Below, one piece after another: positions 1 to 7,561 of a stretch of 44,039 nt of DNA. Under the pieces are notes generated by a model. That model saw only the letters and a list, made by a program, of their open reading frames with translations. It had not been told where the DNA came from and did no database searches. Within the stretch, counting starts at the first letter, position 1; each line of letters starts with the position of its first letter. The DNA comes from a virus: positions 1-44,039 of IMG/VR virus record IMGVR_UViG_3300027861_000052; one strand, written 5' to 3'. The position numbers and the translations under genes were made by a program.

Positions 1-9
1 TAAGGGTAA

Positions 10-294
10 TTACCTTCGGGTGTACCTGCAAGAAATAATGTTAAAATACTTACTGAAAATTTTAGATGGTTTTTTGCAGAGTATGATTATACTTGGGAAG
101 AAGTCATAAAAGCTGCTAAGATGTATGTAAATGAGTATCAAAAAAACAATTACCTTTATATGCAAAATAGTCAGTACTTTATATCTAAACAAGATAAACA
201 TAAAGTGAAAACCTCAAAGCTTGCTGACTATTGTGATATGATTCGTGATGGTATAAGCACTGAGGATGATCACTTCAAAGAAAAAGTAGTATGA
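10..294 (+). CDS. C-terminal part of a phage protein (probable replication-associated, 5' end missing or disrupted)
   Basis: The frame is open from base 10 to a TGA at 292-294 and encodes about 94 residues of ordinary, charged, helix-rich protein (for example NFRWFFAEYDYTWEE, then QNSQYFISKQD). I recall similar segments, with an LPSG start and a WFF..YDYTW core, in hypothetical proteins near helicase genes of Bacteroidota phages; that recall is unverified. TAA codons sit in frame at 1-3 and 7-9, and no ATG, GTG or TTG occurs before the ATG at 121, although residues before 121 look coding. The gene therefore either enters from another frame or is broken at the window edge. A start at 121 would give only 57 residues. 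Its stop overlaps the next start (ATGA), which supports an operon. Function unknown. Confidence 0.6.
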   Translation, partial: LPSGVPARNNVKILTENFRWFFAEYDYTWEEVIKAAKMYVNEYQKNNYLYMQNSQYFISKQDKHKVKTSKLADYCDMIRDGISTEDDHFKEKVV

Positions 295-521
295 TACACG
301 ATGAACAAGACCAAGAAGAAAATGATCAAGATCTAATCAGAGAATACTCTGAGAATCTGATCAAGGAAATGAAAAGCTATAAAGAAACAACTATTGGTGC
401 TGTAATGAATAAAAAACAAGCTATACATGCTGCATCAATAACTGCAAAAAGATTAGCTAAAGAAACAGCAAAGAAGTTTTATTATCAAGTAACACAATAT
501 TTAATGGAATTGAATGAGTAA
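291..521 (+). CDS. Small hypothetical protein (76 aa), acidic N-terminus, helical
   Basis: I do not recognise this protein. The first 25 residues are rich in Asp, Glu and Gln (DEQDQEENDQD); the rest is a predicted amphipathic helix rich in Lys and Ala (AASITAKRLAKETAKKFYYQ). No Cys or His motif and no membrane segment is visible. The start overlaps the upstream stop by ATGA, and the end overlaps the following helicase gene by 8 bases, so it is probably translated by coupling within the replication operon. Its position directly before a DnaB-type helicase would suit a helicase accessory or loader, but that is inference from position only. Confidence 0.6.
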   Translation: MIHDEQDQEENDQDLIREYSENLIKEMKSYKETTIGAVMNKKQAIHAASITAKRLAKETAKKFYYQVTQYLMELNE

Positions 522-1470
522 ACCAATATCGGCCTGGGGAGGGCAGTATAAAGCATTTAAAGAAGCTCTAAACTATATGAGCAAAAGACAATCCGGTGAG
601 GAGAAGTCTATATATACACCTTGGCCAAAGTTTAATGACGCTACTACAGATGGGTTAGAATGGAATACATTAACTGTAATAGGTGGTAGACCGGGATCAG
701 GTAAAACATTAATTAAAGATCAAATAATAAGAGAATCTTTTGATTTAAACCCTAATGATAACTTTAGAGTATTAGAGTTTCAATTTGAAATGGTTGGTAG
801 AACGTCAGCAATTAGAGAATTTAGTTCATTAACGGGTAAAACTTATAAGGAGTTATGTTCAGCTGGTAGTACTTTAACTACGGATGTAATTAATCAATGC
901 TATGAGTATGCTAAGACTAGAGTTACAAATCCTGTTGATATTATAAGTACTCCAATGACTGTTAATCAAATGAGAGAGCAGGTTGATATGTATATGAATG
1001 AGCATAAGGGTCAAAAGACTATTATAACTCTGGATCATACAATACTTGTAAAAAGAGCACCATACCAAAATAATAGATTAGATATGTTATTTGAATTAGG
1101 TGAATTCTTTACACAATGTAAACGTGACTATCCGTGTTTGTTTATTGCACTGTCTCAGCTTAATAGAAATATTGATAACCCGGATCGTGCAGTAGATGGT
1201 AAATATGGTAACTATATTCTTGAATCAGATATATTTGGTTCAGATGCTATGTTACAACATGCTGATACGCTACTTGGTATTAATAGACCTGCTAAACAAA
1301 AGATTAGATTTTACGGTCCAGATAGATATATGATACAAGATGATAGAACTCTTGTGTTACATTTTCTAAAAGCAAGAAATGGAGATGCTCGCATGAGTTT
1401 TTTCAAAGCTGAGTTTGAAAGGATGCAAGTATCAGAAATGGCAACTCCGCCACAACAAGAAAGAAGATGA
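514..1470 (+). CDS. DnaB-type (SF4) replicative DNA helicase
   Basis: A RecA-fold helicase that would unwind DNA at the phage fork. Visible motifs: Walker A GRPGSGKT at residues 58-65, a Walker B-like TIITLDHT with Asp174, motif H3 ALSQLNR near 212-218, and the terminal KARNGD at 287-291, which in DnaB helicases carries the arginine finger contacting ATP of the neighbouring subunit. At 318 residues it corresponds to the DnaB C-terminal ATPase domain with a short N-terminal linker; the N-terminal primase-interacting domain of cellular DnaB (about 450-470 aa) is absent, as often in phages. It overlaps the preceding ORF by 8 bases and the next by 4 (ATGA). The neighbouring primase, SSB-like and polymerase genes support the role. 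Confidence 0.9.
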   Translation: MSKPISAWGGQYKAFKEALNYMSKRQSGEEKSIYTPWPKFNDATTDGLEWNTLTVIGGRPGSGKTLIKDQIIRESFDLNPNDNFRVLEFQFEMVGRTSAIREFSSLTGKTYKELCSAGSTLTTDVINQCYEYAKTRVTNPVDIISTPMTVNQMREQVDMYMNEHKGQKTIITLDHTILVKRAPYQNNRLDMLFELGEFFTQCKRDYPCLFIALSQLNRNIDNPDRAVDGKYGNYILESDIFGSDAMLQHADTLLGINRPAKQKIRFYGPDRYMIQDDRTLVLHFLKARNGDARMSFFKAEFERMQVSEMATPPQQERR

Positions 1471-1976
1471 TAAGTACAAAAAAAAAAGTAATGACCCCAA
1501 CAGAAAGAAAAGCAAAGATTGCGAAATTAAGAGAAGAGCATGAGTCTTATTTCCAAAAAATTGGAGATTCTGATGCAGTATATATACCTAAGATGGCATA
1601 TAGGCCAAGTGGAAAAGATGAATTATATGTTAGTTTTTTTCCAAGTGAGTTACAAAAGAATGGTGATATCTATACAGAGTTTGTCAGTATAGAATATGAT
1701 TCTGAGGATCCACTAAGAACTTTATATTTTCATAAAAATAATCCTCATTGGAAGGAAGAGTATGAGTTAGTTACAAGCAACTCAGGTTTTGAAAGACATC
1801 TTATACCTGTAAGTGAGTTAACAATAGTTAAGGATCTTAATACAAAATCATCAAAAGAAACAGAGATGGAGAATCCTTTCTTTCTTCCTGATCCTGATGA
1901 TAAAGATGATATAACTAAAGTGCTACAGAGAATAGCAACAGCGTTAGAATCAATAGCAAAATCAATAAATAAATAA
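1467..1976 (+). CDS. Hypothetical protein (169 aa) in the replication operon
   Basis: Not recognised. The first 35 residues are strongly basic (KKKVMTPTERKAKIAKLREE), followed by a mixed middle with several aromatic positions (YISFF-like strands near 50-60, 'TLYFHKNNPHWKEEYEL') and an acidic stretch PDPDDKDDIT. It ends in a short amphipathic helix, LQRIATALESIAKSI, of a kind that often mediates oligomerisation. No catalytic motif is visible. The gene overlaps the helicase stop by ATGA and ends two bases before the next gene, so it is co-transcribed with helicase and Sak4-like ATPase. A DNA-binding or accessory role is possible but not shown by sequence. Confidence 0.65.
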   Translation: MISTKKKVMTPTERKAKIAKLREEHESYFQKIGDSDAVYIPKMAYRPSGKDELYVSFFPSELQKNGDIYTEFVSIEYDSEDPLRTLYFHKNNPHWKEEYELVTSNSGFERHLIPVSELTIVKDLNTKSSKETEMENPFFLPDPDDKDDITKVLQRIATALESIAKSINK

Positions 1977-1978
1977 GT

Positions 1979-2662
1979 ATGGCACAAAGTGTTTTAGTAA
2001 TCGCGGACTCAGGCTCCGGTAAATCAACGTCTGGTAGAAACTTAGATCCAAAGACAACTTTTTGGATTAATATAGCAAACAAACCATTACCTTTTAAAGG
2101 TTGGAAAAAGAATTATACATTGATAAGCAAAGATAACCCTAAAGGTAATATGACTAATGCATCATCTGCCGCAGGGATTATAAAAGCTATACAACATGTC
2201 AATGATAAGATGCCGCACATCACTAACCTAGTTATTGATGATTGGCAGTATATGTCTGCATTTGAATACTTTGATAGAGCAAATGAGAAAGGCTATGATA
2301 AATTCACCTCAATCGCTTCTAACCTAGCTCAGGTTGCAAAAATGCCCAAAGATTTGAGAGATGATTTGTATTGTTTCTTTCTTACTCATTCAGAGTCTAC
2401 AACAGACATCAATGGCCGTAATAAAGTTAAAGCAAAAACTGTTGGTAAAATGATAGATAATGCATTAACTTTGGAAGGTCTTTTTTCAATCGTCCTCTTT
2501 GGCAAAGTTGTTAGAGAAGAAGATGGTAAAATGCAGTATGGTTTTGAAACACAAACTAATGGTGAGACTACAGCCAAGTCTCCTATGGATATGTTTGAAG
2601 GAACCTTTATAGAAAACGATCTACAGTTTGTTAAAGACTGTATTATCAAGTATGAACAATAA
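1979..2662 (+). CDS. Sak4-like RecA/AAA ATPase (single-strand annealing partner)
   Basis: P-loop ATPase of 227 residues. Walker A is ADSGSGKST at residues 9-17, close to the N-terminus as in phage Sak4-type proteins; Walker B is LVIDDWQ around Asp87-Asp88. The C-terminal half contains a TVGKMIDNALTLEGLF segment and a strand pair typical of the small RecA-like recombinases in Bacteroidota phages. Known Sak4 family members have weak single-strand annealing activity that depends on a phage SSB. The next gene here looks like an SSB, which supports this call. It might alternatively be a generic AAA_24 ATPase. Start ATG lies two bases after the previous stop. Confidence 0.75.
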   Translation: MAQSVLVIADSGSGKSTSGRNLDPKTTFWINIANKPLPFKGWKKNYTLISKDNPKGNMTNASSAAGIIKAIQHVNDKMPHITNLVIDDWQYMSAFEYFDRANEKGYDKFTSIASNLAQVAKMPKDLRDDLYCFFLTHSESTTDINGRNKVKAKTVGKMIDNALTLEGLFSIVLFGKVVREEDGKMQYGFETQTNGETTAKSPMDMFEGTFIENDLQFVKDCIIKYEQ

Positions 2663-2679
2663 TTAATTAATTGAAAAGT

Positions 2680-3348
2680 ATGTTAAGTACAAAAGACATG
2701 AGTGCCGGTAGCGGCAAAGCAAGACCTGTGATTAGTCCAGGCAATCAAGTAATCAAGATTAATAAGATTACATTTGACCAAACTCCTTATGATAAGGATG
2801 CATATAATGTTGTATTACATGTAGAATCTGAGCCTGTTAAAGGTGAATTTGATGGATTCTTAGTTGATCCTAATGATCAAGATGGACCGCGTTATAAAGG
2901 TCAAGTAGGGAGAGTAAGAATGAGCCCATATGCATATAAAGATGCTACTTTACCAAGTGGTAGAGAAGTTAAGCTTGAAAGCGATGTTATGAGATCCATG
3001 ATATATTTAGCTGAAGTTCTTGATAAAAGAGATGATCTTGATTCAATTGAAGCTAATACAATTGCTGAATTTATGGATTCGGCTAATCAAGTGTTATCAG
3101 GTGATACATATATTAATGCTTGCATTGGCGCAAGAGAGTGGGAAAATAAAGAAGGTTATATAAATAATGATCTTTATTTGCCACGTATGTCAAAAGATGG
3201 TATTCCATTAGAAGCATTAGATGTAGAAAACTCTAGGCTGTATAAGTTTTCTAAAGCTGACCATGTAAGAGAAGTTCAGAAAAAGACTTCTTCAGAAACT
3301 AAAAGTTTTGAACCTGTTAATAATGCAGGATCAGATTTTGATCTGTAA
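2680..3348 (+). CDS. Probable single-stranded DNA-binding protein
   Basis: The protein (222 aa from the ATG at 2680) has an N-terminal region of alternating beta strands (VIKINKITFDQ, YNVVLHVESEP, GFLVD) compatible with an OB fold, then a Lys/Glu-rich linker and the acidic C-terminal tail SDFDL. Such acidic, hydrophobic-ended tails are the partner-binding tails of bacterial and phage SSBs. I chose ATG 2680 rather than TTG 2671 because it lies in an ordinary ATG context and the extra residues add nothing recognisable. It follows the Sak4-like ATPase, a gene pair commonly seen in phages. The fold is inferred; no diagnostic SSB motif exists at this level. It is the last gene before the structured intergenic element at 3367-3446. 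Confidence 0.6.
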   Translation: MLSTKDMSAGSGKARPVISPGNQVIKINKITFDQTPYDKDAYNVVLHVESEPVKGEFDGFLVDPNDQDGPRYKGQVGRVRMSPYAYKDATLPSGREVKLESDVMRSMIYLAEVLDKRDDLDSIEANTIAEFMDSANQVLSGDTYINACIGAREWENKEGYINNDLYLPRMSKDGIPLEALDVENSRLYKFSKADHVREVQKKTSSETKSFEPVNNAGSDFDL

Positions 3349-3366
3349 AAATAAAATGTAAAAAAT

Positions 3367-3446
3367 AAGGCATGTGGAAAAGTGGGCGCTAGTATGGTTA
3401 AGACCGGCATCAACCGAACACAACTACACACCTCTGCCTTTTTTTT
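3367..3446 (+). terminator. Composite terminator-like structured element
   Basis: An outer stem AAGGCA (3367-3372) with TGCCTT (3435-3440) closes onto eight T. Just inside, TGTG (3373-3376) can pair with CACA (3427-3430), and a further inner hairpin GGTT (3396-3399) with AACC (3412-3415) fits. The roughly 60 enclosed bases are richer in G+C than the surroundings. It separates the SSB-like gene from the primase. A plain terminator would not need so long an insert, so a small structured RNA ending in a terminator is possible. Folded by eye only. Confidence 0.5.
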
Positions 3447-3459
3447 ATAAATTTACAAT

Positions 3460-4425
3460 ATGCTCAATACAAAAAACTTAGTTACAAGTGAGAAAGACAT
3501 ACCTAGTTACTGGGTATTTAGATATTATCTCAATATAAATGAGGAGTTGACTGGGCAAGATCTTAAAATAAAATCTGCCTGGAATCCAGGAGAGCGTACA
3601 CCTAGTCTATGTATATATGTAGATAAAACAAAAATGTGTTATATGTTCAAGGATTTTTCTACAGGAAAAGGTGGTAATAAAATTAATCTTATTCAAGAAT
3701 TATTTAATGTTAGTTATTCGCATGCTTTAGAAAGAATGATAAAAGACTATAATGTATATGTTAAAGAAAATCCAATTAATAGAAAATCTATTAAACCCGT
3801 AACAAAATGGGAAATGGGACTAGTTATTCCAAGAGATTGGTATAAAACAGATGCAGAATATTGGTTGCAATATAATATAGGTAGCAGTATGTTAGAGAAA
3901 TATAATGTAAAGCCTATTGATTATTATACTATGACCAGAGAGTCTGAGAAAATAAAAATTGATTCTAAGTATATGTATGGTTATTATAATAATAATAACG
4001 AGGTATATAAGGTATATCAACCTTATAATAAAAAGCATAAGTTTCATAAAGTAATGCCGCATGTACAAGGACTTGATCAGTTAAGGTATGACCAACCATA
4101 TTTAGTTATATGTTCATCATTAAAAGATGCAATGTGTCTAAAATCATTTGGTTATAATATAGAAGTAATAGCTCCAGATAGTGAAAATACATTAATAAAA
4201 CCGCACATAATTGAAAACTTAAAAGTTAAATACAAAAAAGTAATAACCCTCTTTGATAATGATGAGGCGGGAAAGAAAGCAATAGCCACGTATAAGTCAA
4301 TGTATGATTTAGATGGCTTATGTTTAGACAAAGACAAAGATATATCTGACTCTGTTAAGAATCACGGTATTGAATATATTCGTTCTATTCTTTCACCTCT
4401 ATTAAAAAAGATTATACACAAATAA
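3460..4425 (+). CDS. DnaG-type primase (Toprim domain)
   Basis: A 321-residue protein with a bacterial-type primase layout. The N-terminal about 100 residues resemble the CHC2 zinc-finger fold of DnaG (GERTPSLCIYVDKTKMCYMFKDFSTGKGG) but lack the full set of zinc-binding Cys/His, as in many phage primases. The Toprim domain spans about residues 213-300, with the metal-binding FDNDEAGKKA at 265-274 and a later DKDISD. The first Toprim motif reads VICSSLKDAM, where cellular enzymes have a Glu (EG.KD). Together with the DnaB-type helicase it would form the primosome. It lies after the structured element at 3367-3446 and ends one base before the resolvase gene. Confidence 0.8.
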   Translation: MLNTKNLVTSEKDIPSYWVFRYYLNINEELTGQDLKIKSAWNPGERTPSLCIYVDKTKMCYMFKDFSTGKGGNKINLIQELFNVSYSHALERMIKDYNVYVKENPINRKSIKPVTKWEMGLVIPRDWYKTDAEYWLQYNIGSSMLEKYNVKPIDYYTMTRESEKIKIDSKYMYGYYNNNNEVYKVYQPYNKKHKFHKVMPHVQGLDQLRYDQPYLVICSSLKDAMCLKSFGYNIEVIAPDSENTLIKPHIIENLKVKYKKVITLFDNDEAGKKAIATYKSMYDLDGLCLDKDKDISDSVKNHGIEYIRSILSPLLKKIIHK

Positions 4426-4426
4426 T

Positions 4427-4795
4427 ATGAAATGGTTTATACCAGGTAATGTGCCATCAAGTAAAAATGGAAGACGTTGGACAGGCAAGTACTTCATATC
4501 TAGTAAAACAGTTATGAAATATAGAAAGGATACTTTATCCTACTATAAGAAGTATGCATCTCAATTTCAAAAGGAATTAAAGAAGCATAAACTACCGGTC
4601 AAAATAGCTTTTACTTTTATAAGAGGTACTAGACATAAGTTTGATTATATAAACCCTGCACAAACTGTGCAAGATGATATGGTTAAAAATGGATGGATTG
4701 AGGATGATAATATGACTTTTATAATCCCTTCATTTAATAAGTATGAATATGATAAAGAAAAACCAGGAGTAATAATTGAAATAATTAATGAATAA
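4427..4795 (+). CDS. RusA-type Holliday junction resolvase
   Basis: A 122-residue protein of the size and pattern of RusA endonucleases (about 120 aa), which cut four-way junctions and branched DNA as dimers before packaging. It begins with the typical IPGNVPSSKNGRR segment, and its acidic residues are in RusA order: KFDYINPAQ (Asp73), VQDDMVKNGW (Asp83/84) and IEDDN (Asp93/94), the presumed metal-binding site. It follows the primase by one base and overlaps the next gene by 8 bases. In the family this enzyme removes recombination and replication junctions. The call is firm; only exact substrate preference is open. Confidence 0.9.
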   Translation: MKWFIPGNVPSSKNGRRWTGKYFISSKTVMKYRKDTLSYYKKYASQFQKELKKHKLPVKIAFTFIRGTRHKFDYINPAQTVQDDMVKNGWIEDDNMTFIIPSFNKYEYDKEKPGVIIEIINE

Positions 4796-5117
4796 TGAGA
4801 TTGTAAAAATAGACTTAGAAACATACAAGAATATAATTACCATGTTAACATCAGGAAGTGATGATAGGGAATTAGCTATAAAATGTATAGAAAATATAGA
4901 GTTATCAAGTTTAATGATAAAACTATTATGTAAACCCGTAAATACAGTTTCTAGAGCCAAAATACTCTATAGCCGTAGTACTATAAAAGGTAAGTTTACA
5001 ATCTATAATTGGACAGATCTTACATTAGACGAGATAGAAAAAAATGTATATAAATCCTCAGTTCAAGCTGAAAAGGATATATTTTATTATTTAAAAGATA
5101 AATATTTGAAAAAATAA
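4788..5117 (+). CDS. Hypothetical protein (109 aa) sharing a module with the 7.6-9.7 kb paralogs
   Basis: Not recognised as a named family. Residues 13-48 (YKNIITMLTSGSDDRELAIKC and what follows) resemble a segment in the two larger proteins encoded at 7561-8586 and 8583-9728: a hydrophobic helix, S-G/Y-D-D/R-E/D acidic turn, then an L-A-x-x-I helix. This suggests a shared helical, possibly HEAT-like, module. The C-terminal half is basic and Tyr-rich (SSVQAEKDIFYYLKDKYLKK). No catalytic residues are evident. The gene overlaps the resolvase by 8 bases and precedes the metallopeptidase/VWA gene by 6, so it may belong functionally to the MoxR/VWA group. Confidence 0.6.
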   Translation: MNNEIVKIDLETYKNIITMLTSGSDDRELAIKCIENIELSSLMIKLLCKPVNTVSRAKILYSRSTIKGKFTIYNWTDLTLDEIEKNVYKSSVQAEKDIFYYLKDKYLKK

Positions 5118-5123
5118 AAATTT

Positions 5124-6281
5124 ATGAAAATAGCAGATCTAGTATCAAAGACTAGCAAAAATTTAATATTTGATGAGCCCTTTTATGGGCTTTTTTTAGT
5201 TGGCCTTAATAAGGTTTATAGGGATGATATACCTACGGCAGGTGTAAGTAAGAATGGAATTGGAGTTCAGCTTACAATTAACGGTGATTTTTTTACAGAT
5301 TTGTCAGAAAATCATAGAAAAGGATTGTTAAAACATGAGTTACTCCATATATCATTTGGTCATCTTACAGTACGAGATAGATATGATGATAAAAAGCTAT
5401 TTAATATAGCTGCAGATATTGAGATTAATCAATATATTGATTCATTATGTTTACCTGATGGTGGATTGACTTTAGATACTTTTCCAGAACTTAATCTTCC
5501 AGAAAGAGCAGGAACTAAAGTGTATTATGATCTATTACAACAAGCAAAAAAAGATGGAACATGTCCATCATTGGATAGTTTGCTTAATCAAATGGATGAA
5601 AATACGCCATGGTCTCATTCTACATGGGAAGAGTTTGAAGATATACCCGAAGCAGAAAAAAAGTTAATTCAAAAACAGATTGAACATCAGGTTAAAGAGA
5701 ATGCAGATGTTACAGAAAAAAGATCTGGAAATATACCTGGTGAATTAGCTGATCTTATTAAACGGTTACGCTATATTGAACCGGCTAAGTTTGATTGGAA
5801 AGGATATCTTAGAAGATTTATTGGTAATTCTTCAATTGCTTATACAAAAAAGTTAAGAAGAAAGTATAATAAAAGATATTCTGGTAATCCAGGTCTTAAG
5901 ATTAAATTTAAGAATCATATATGTGTTGGAATAGATACATCAGGTTCAGTAAACAATGATGAACTTAAAGAGTTTGCCAATGAATTATGCCATATGCATA
6001 AAACTGGTCATAAAATTACAATTGTACAATGTGATACACGTCTAAGAAGTGTAGAAGAATTTAATCCTAAAAAGGATTTAGAAGTTCGAGGTAGAGGTGG
6101 CACATCATTTCAACCTGTAATAGATCATTATAATGAAAACGGGCGTTATACAGCGCTAATATATCTAACAGATGGTGAAGCTCATGCGCCAGATAACTGT
6201 CCTAATAATACCTTATGGGTTCATAGTAGTATATCTGATGTAAATGAAGCACTTCCCGGATTAAAAATTAAATTAAATTAA
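5124..6281 (+). CDS. Putative metallopeptidase plus von Willebrand A (VWA/MIDAS) protein
   Basis: Two domains are visible. The N-terminal domain (about residues 1-130) has the zinc-peptidase motif HELLH at 71-75 followed by NIAADIEIN (94-102), the layout of the DUF2201 putative metallopeptidase domain. The C-terminal domain (about 265-385) is a VWA fold with a complete MIDAS: DTSGS (Asp271, Ser273, Ser275), Thr327 in GRGGTSF and Asp350 in LTDGE. Such proteins usually partner MoxR-type AAA+ ATPases, and one follows 5 bases downstream. The pair could act as a metal-dependent remodelling or protein-activation system, but the phage substrate is unknown. A terminator-like hairpin (5175-5197) lies inside the coding sequence near its start. 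Confidence 0.85.
   Translation: MKIADLVSKTSKNLIFDEPFYGLFLVGLNKVYRDDIPTAGVSKNGIGVQLTINGDFFTDLSENHRKGLLKHELLHISFGHLTVRDRYDDKKLFNIAADIEINQYIDSLCLPDGGLTLDTFPELNLPERAGTKVYYDLLQQAKKDGTCPSLDSLLNQMDENTPWSHSTWEEFEDIPEAEKKLIQKQIEHQVKENADVTEKRSGNIPGELADLIKRLRYIEPAKFDWKGYLRRFIGNSSIAYTKKLRRKYNKRYSGNPGLKIKFKNHICVGIDTSGSVNNDELKEFANELCHMHKTGHKITIVQCDTRLRSVEEFNPKKDLEVRGRGGTSFQPVIDHYNENGRYTALIYLTDGEAHAPDNCPNNTLWVHSSISDVNEALPGLKIKLN
5175..5197 (+). other. Terminator-like hairpin inside a coding sequence
   Basis: GAGCCC (5175-5180), a six-base loop, then GGGCTT running into seven T (5187-5197) forms a six-pair stem with a terminal G-T pair and a T tract, the form of an intrinsic terminator. It lies 51 bases after the start codon of the metallopeptidase/VWA gene and is translated through. 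It may be chance, or an attenuator reducing transcription of the distal genes when translation is slow. Confidence 0.35.
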
Positions 6282-6286
6282 AAATT

Positions 6287-7561
6287 ATGGCACAAGTAAA
6301 TTTAAACATTGATGATCTAAATGGTTTTATGGATCACATTATTAATAATAACAGGTTTTTACAAAAGCAAGGTAAACTACCTGTAGCAATAGAAGTTCTA
6401 GGTGAATCTGGTATTGGTAAAACATCTACAGTAAAACAGATTGCTGAAGATCACAGTCTTGATTTTGTTAAATTGAATTTAGCTCAAATTGAGGAGTTGG
6501 GTGATCTTGTTGGTTTCCCAGTAAGAGAGTTTCAAATGTATAAAGAGAAGGTTGTAACAATACCAACTCAAAATAAAAATTTACAATATGGGGCAGGTAA
6601 ACAAGCTGCTACAGAAGATATGGTAAAAATGTCTAGTAATACAGTGACTAAGAAAGTTGGTCAATGGGTTAGTGAAATGGCGGTTAGTGACTATCTAAAT
6701 AATGGTTACAAAATGACAGGTAAAAATCGCATGTCTTATTGTGCGCCAGAGTGGATCTCAGGAAAAAAGAAAGGTGGTATTTTACTACTTGATGACTGGA
6801 ACCGTTCTGACCAAAGATTTATTCAAGCTGTTATGGAATTGATAGATCGTCAGACATATATTTATTGGTCATTACCAGAAGATTGGCATATTGTCTTAAC
6901 AGCAAATCCTGATAACGGAGATTATATGGTAAACTCTGTTGATGCAGCACAAAAAACACGTTATATAACTGCAAACTTACAGTTTGATGTAAACTGTTGG
7001 GCTCGTTGGGCAGAAGAAGCTGGTATTGACACAAGATGTATTAACTTCTTGTTGTTACATCCTGAATTAGTAACACAGGAAACAAATGCCCGTGCAATTA
7101 CTACATTCTTTAATGCAATATCAAGTTTTGAAAACTTTGATGATAGCCTTAGTTATATTCAAATGATTGGAGAAGGTAGTGTTGGAGATGAATTTGCATC
7201 TATGTTTACAACTTTTATTAATAACAAGTTAGATAAACTAGTTACGCCAAAAGATTTATTGACCCATGATAATGAGCAATATATTCTTGGTGAGTTGACC
7301 GGTTGTGTTGGAAAAGATGATAGCTATCGTGCAGATATTGCATCAACTCTAGCAACAAGACTTGCTAATTATGCTGTAGTATATTCAAAAGAAAATACAA
7401 TTAATCAAAAAATCACAGATAGATTAGAATCTCTTTGTACAAAGGAGCATTTTACCAATGATTTAAAGTATCTAATTGTAAGAACTATTTTTAACGGGAA
7501 TAAGCAAAAGTTTAATAAACTTATGATGAAGCCTGAAATAATTAAAATGACTGTAAAATAA
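6287..7561 (+). CDS. MoxR-like AAA+ ATPase
   Basis: A 424-residue AAA+ ATPase. Walker A is GESGIGKT at 39-46, Walker B GGILLLDDWNR with Asp169-Asp170, sensor 1 VLTANPDNGDY with Asn207, and a candidate arginine finger follows in DAAQKTRYI. The motif set and DDWNR sequence fit the MoxR/GvpN branch, whose members act as chaperone-like motors on VWA-domain partners. The VWA/metallopeptidase gene directly upstream (5-base gap) fits that partnership. An insertion of about 60 residues lies between the two Walker motifs. The stop codon overlaps the next ATG (TAATG), so the following paralog is co-translated. Its role in the phage cycle is not known. Confidence 0.88.
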   Translation: MAQVNLNIDDLNGFMDHIINNNRFLQKQGKLPVAIEVLGESGIGKTSTVKQIAEDHSLDFVKLNLAQIEELGDLVGFPVREFQMYKEKVVTIPTQNKNLQYGAGKQAATEDMVKMSSNTVTKKVGQWVSEMAVSDYLNNGYKMTGKNRMSYCAPEWISGKKKGGILLLDDWNRSDQRFIQAVMELIDRQTYIYWSLPEDWHIVLTANPDNGDYMVNSVDAAQKTRYITANLQFDVNCWARWAEEAGIDTRCINFLLLHPELVTQETNARAITTFFNAISSFENFDDSLSYIQMIGEGSVGDEFASMFTTFINNKLDKLVTPKDLLTHDNEQYILGELTGCVGKDDSYRADIASTLATRLANYAVVYSKENTINQKITDRLESLCTKEHFTNDLKYLIVRTIFNGNKQKFNKLMMKPEIIKMTVK

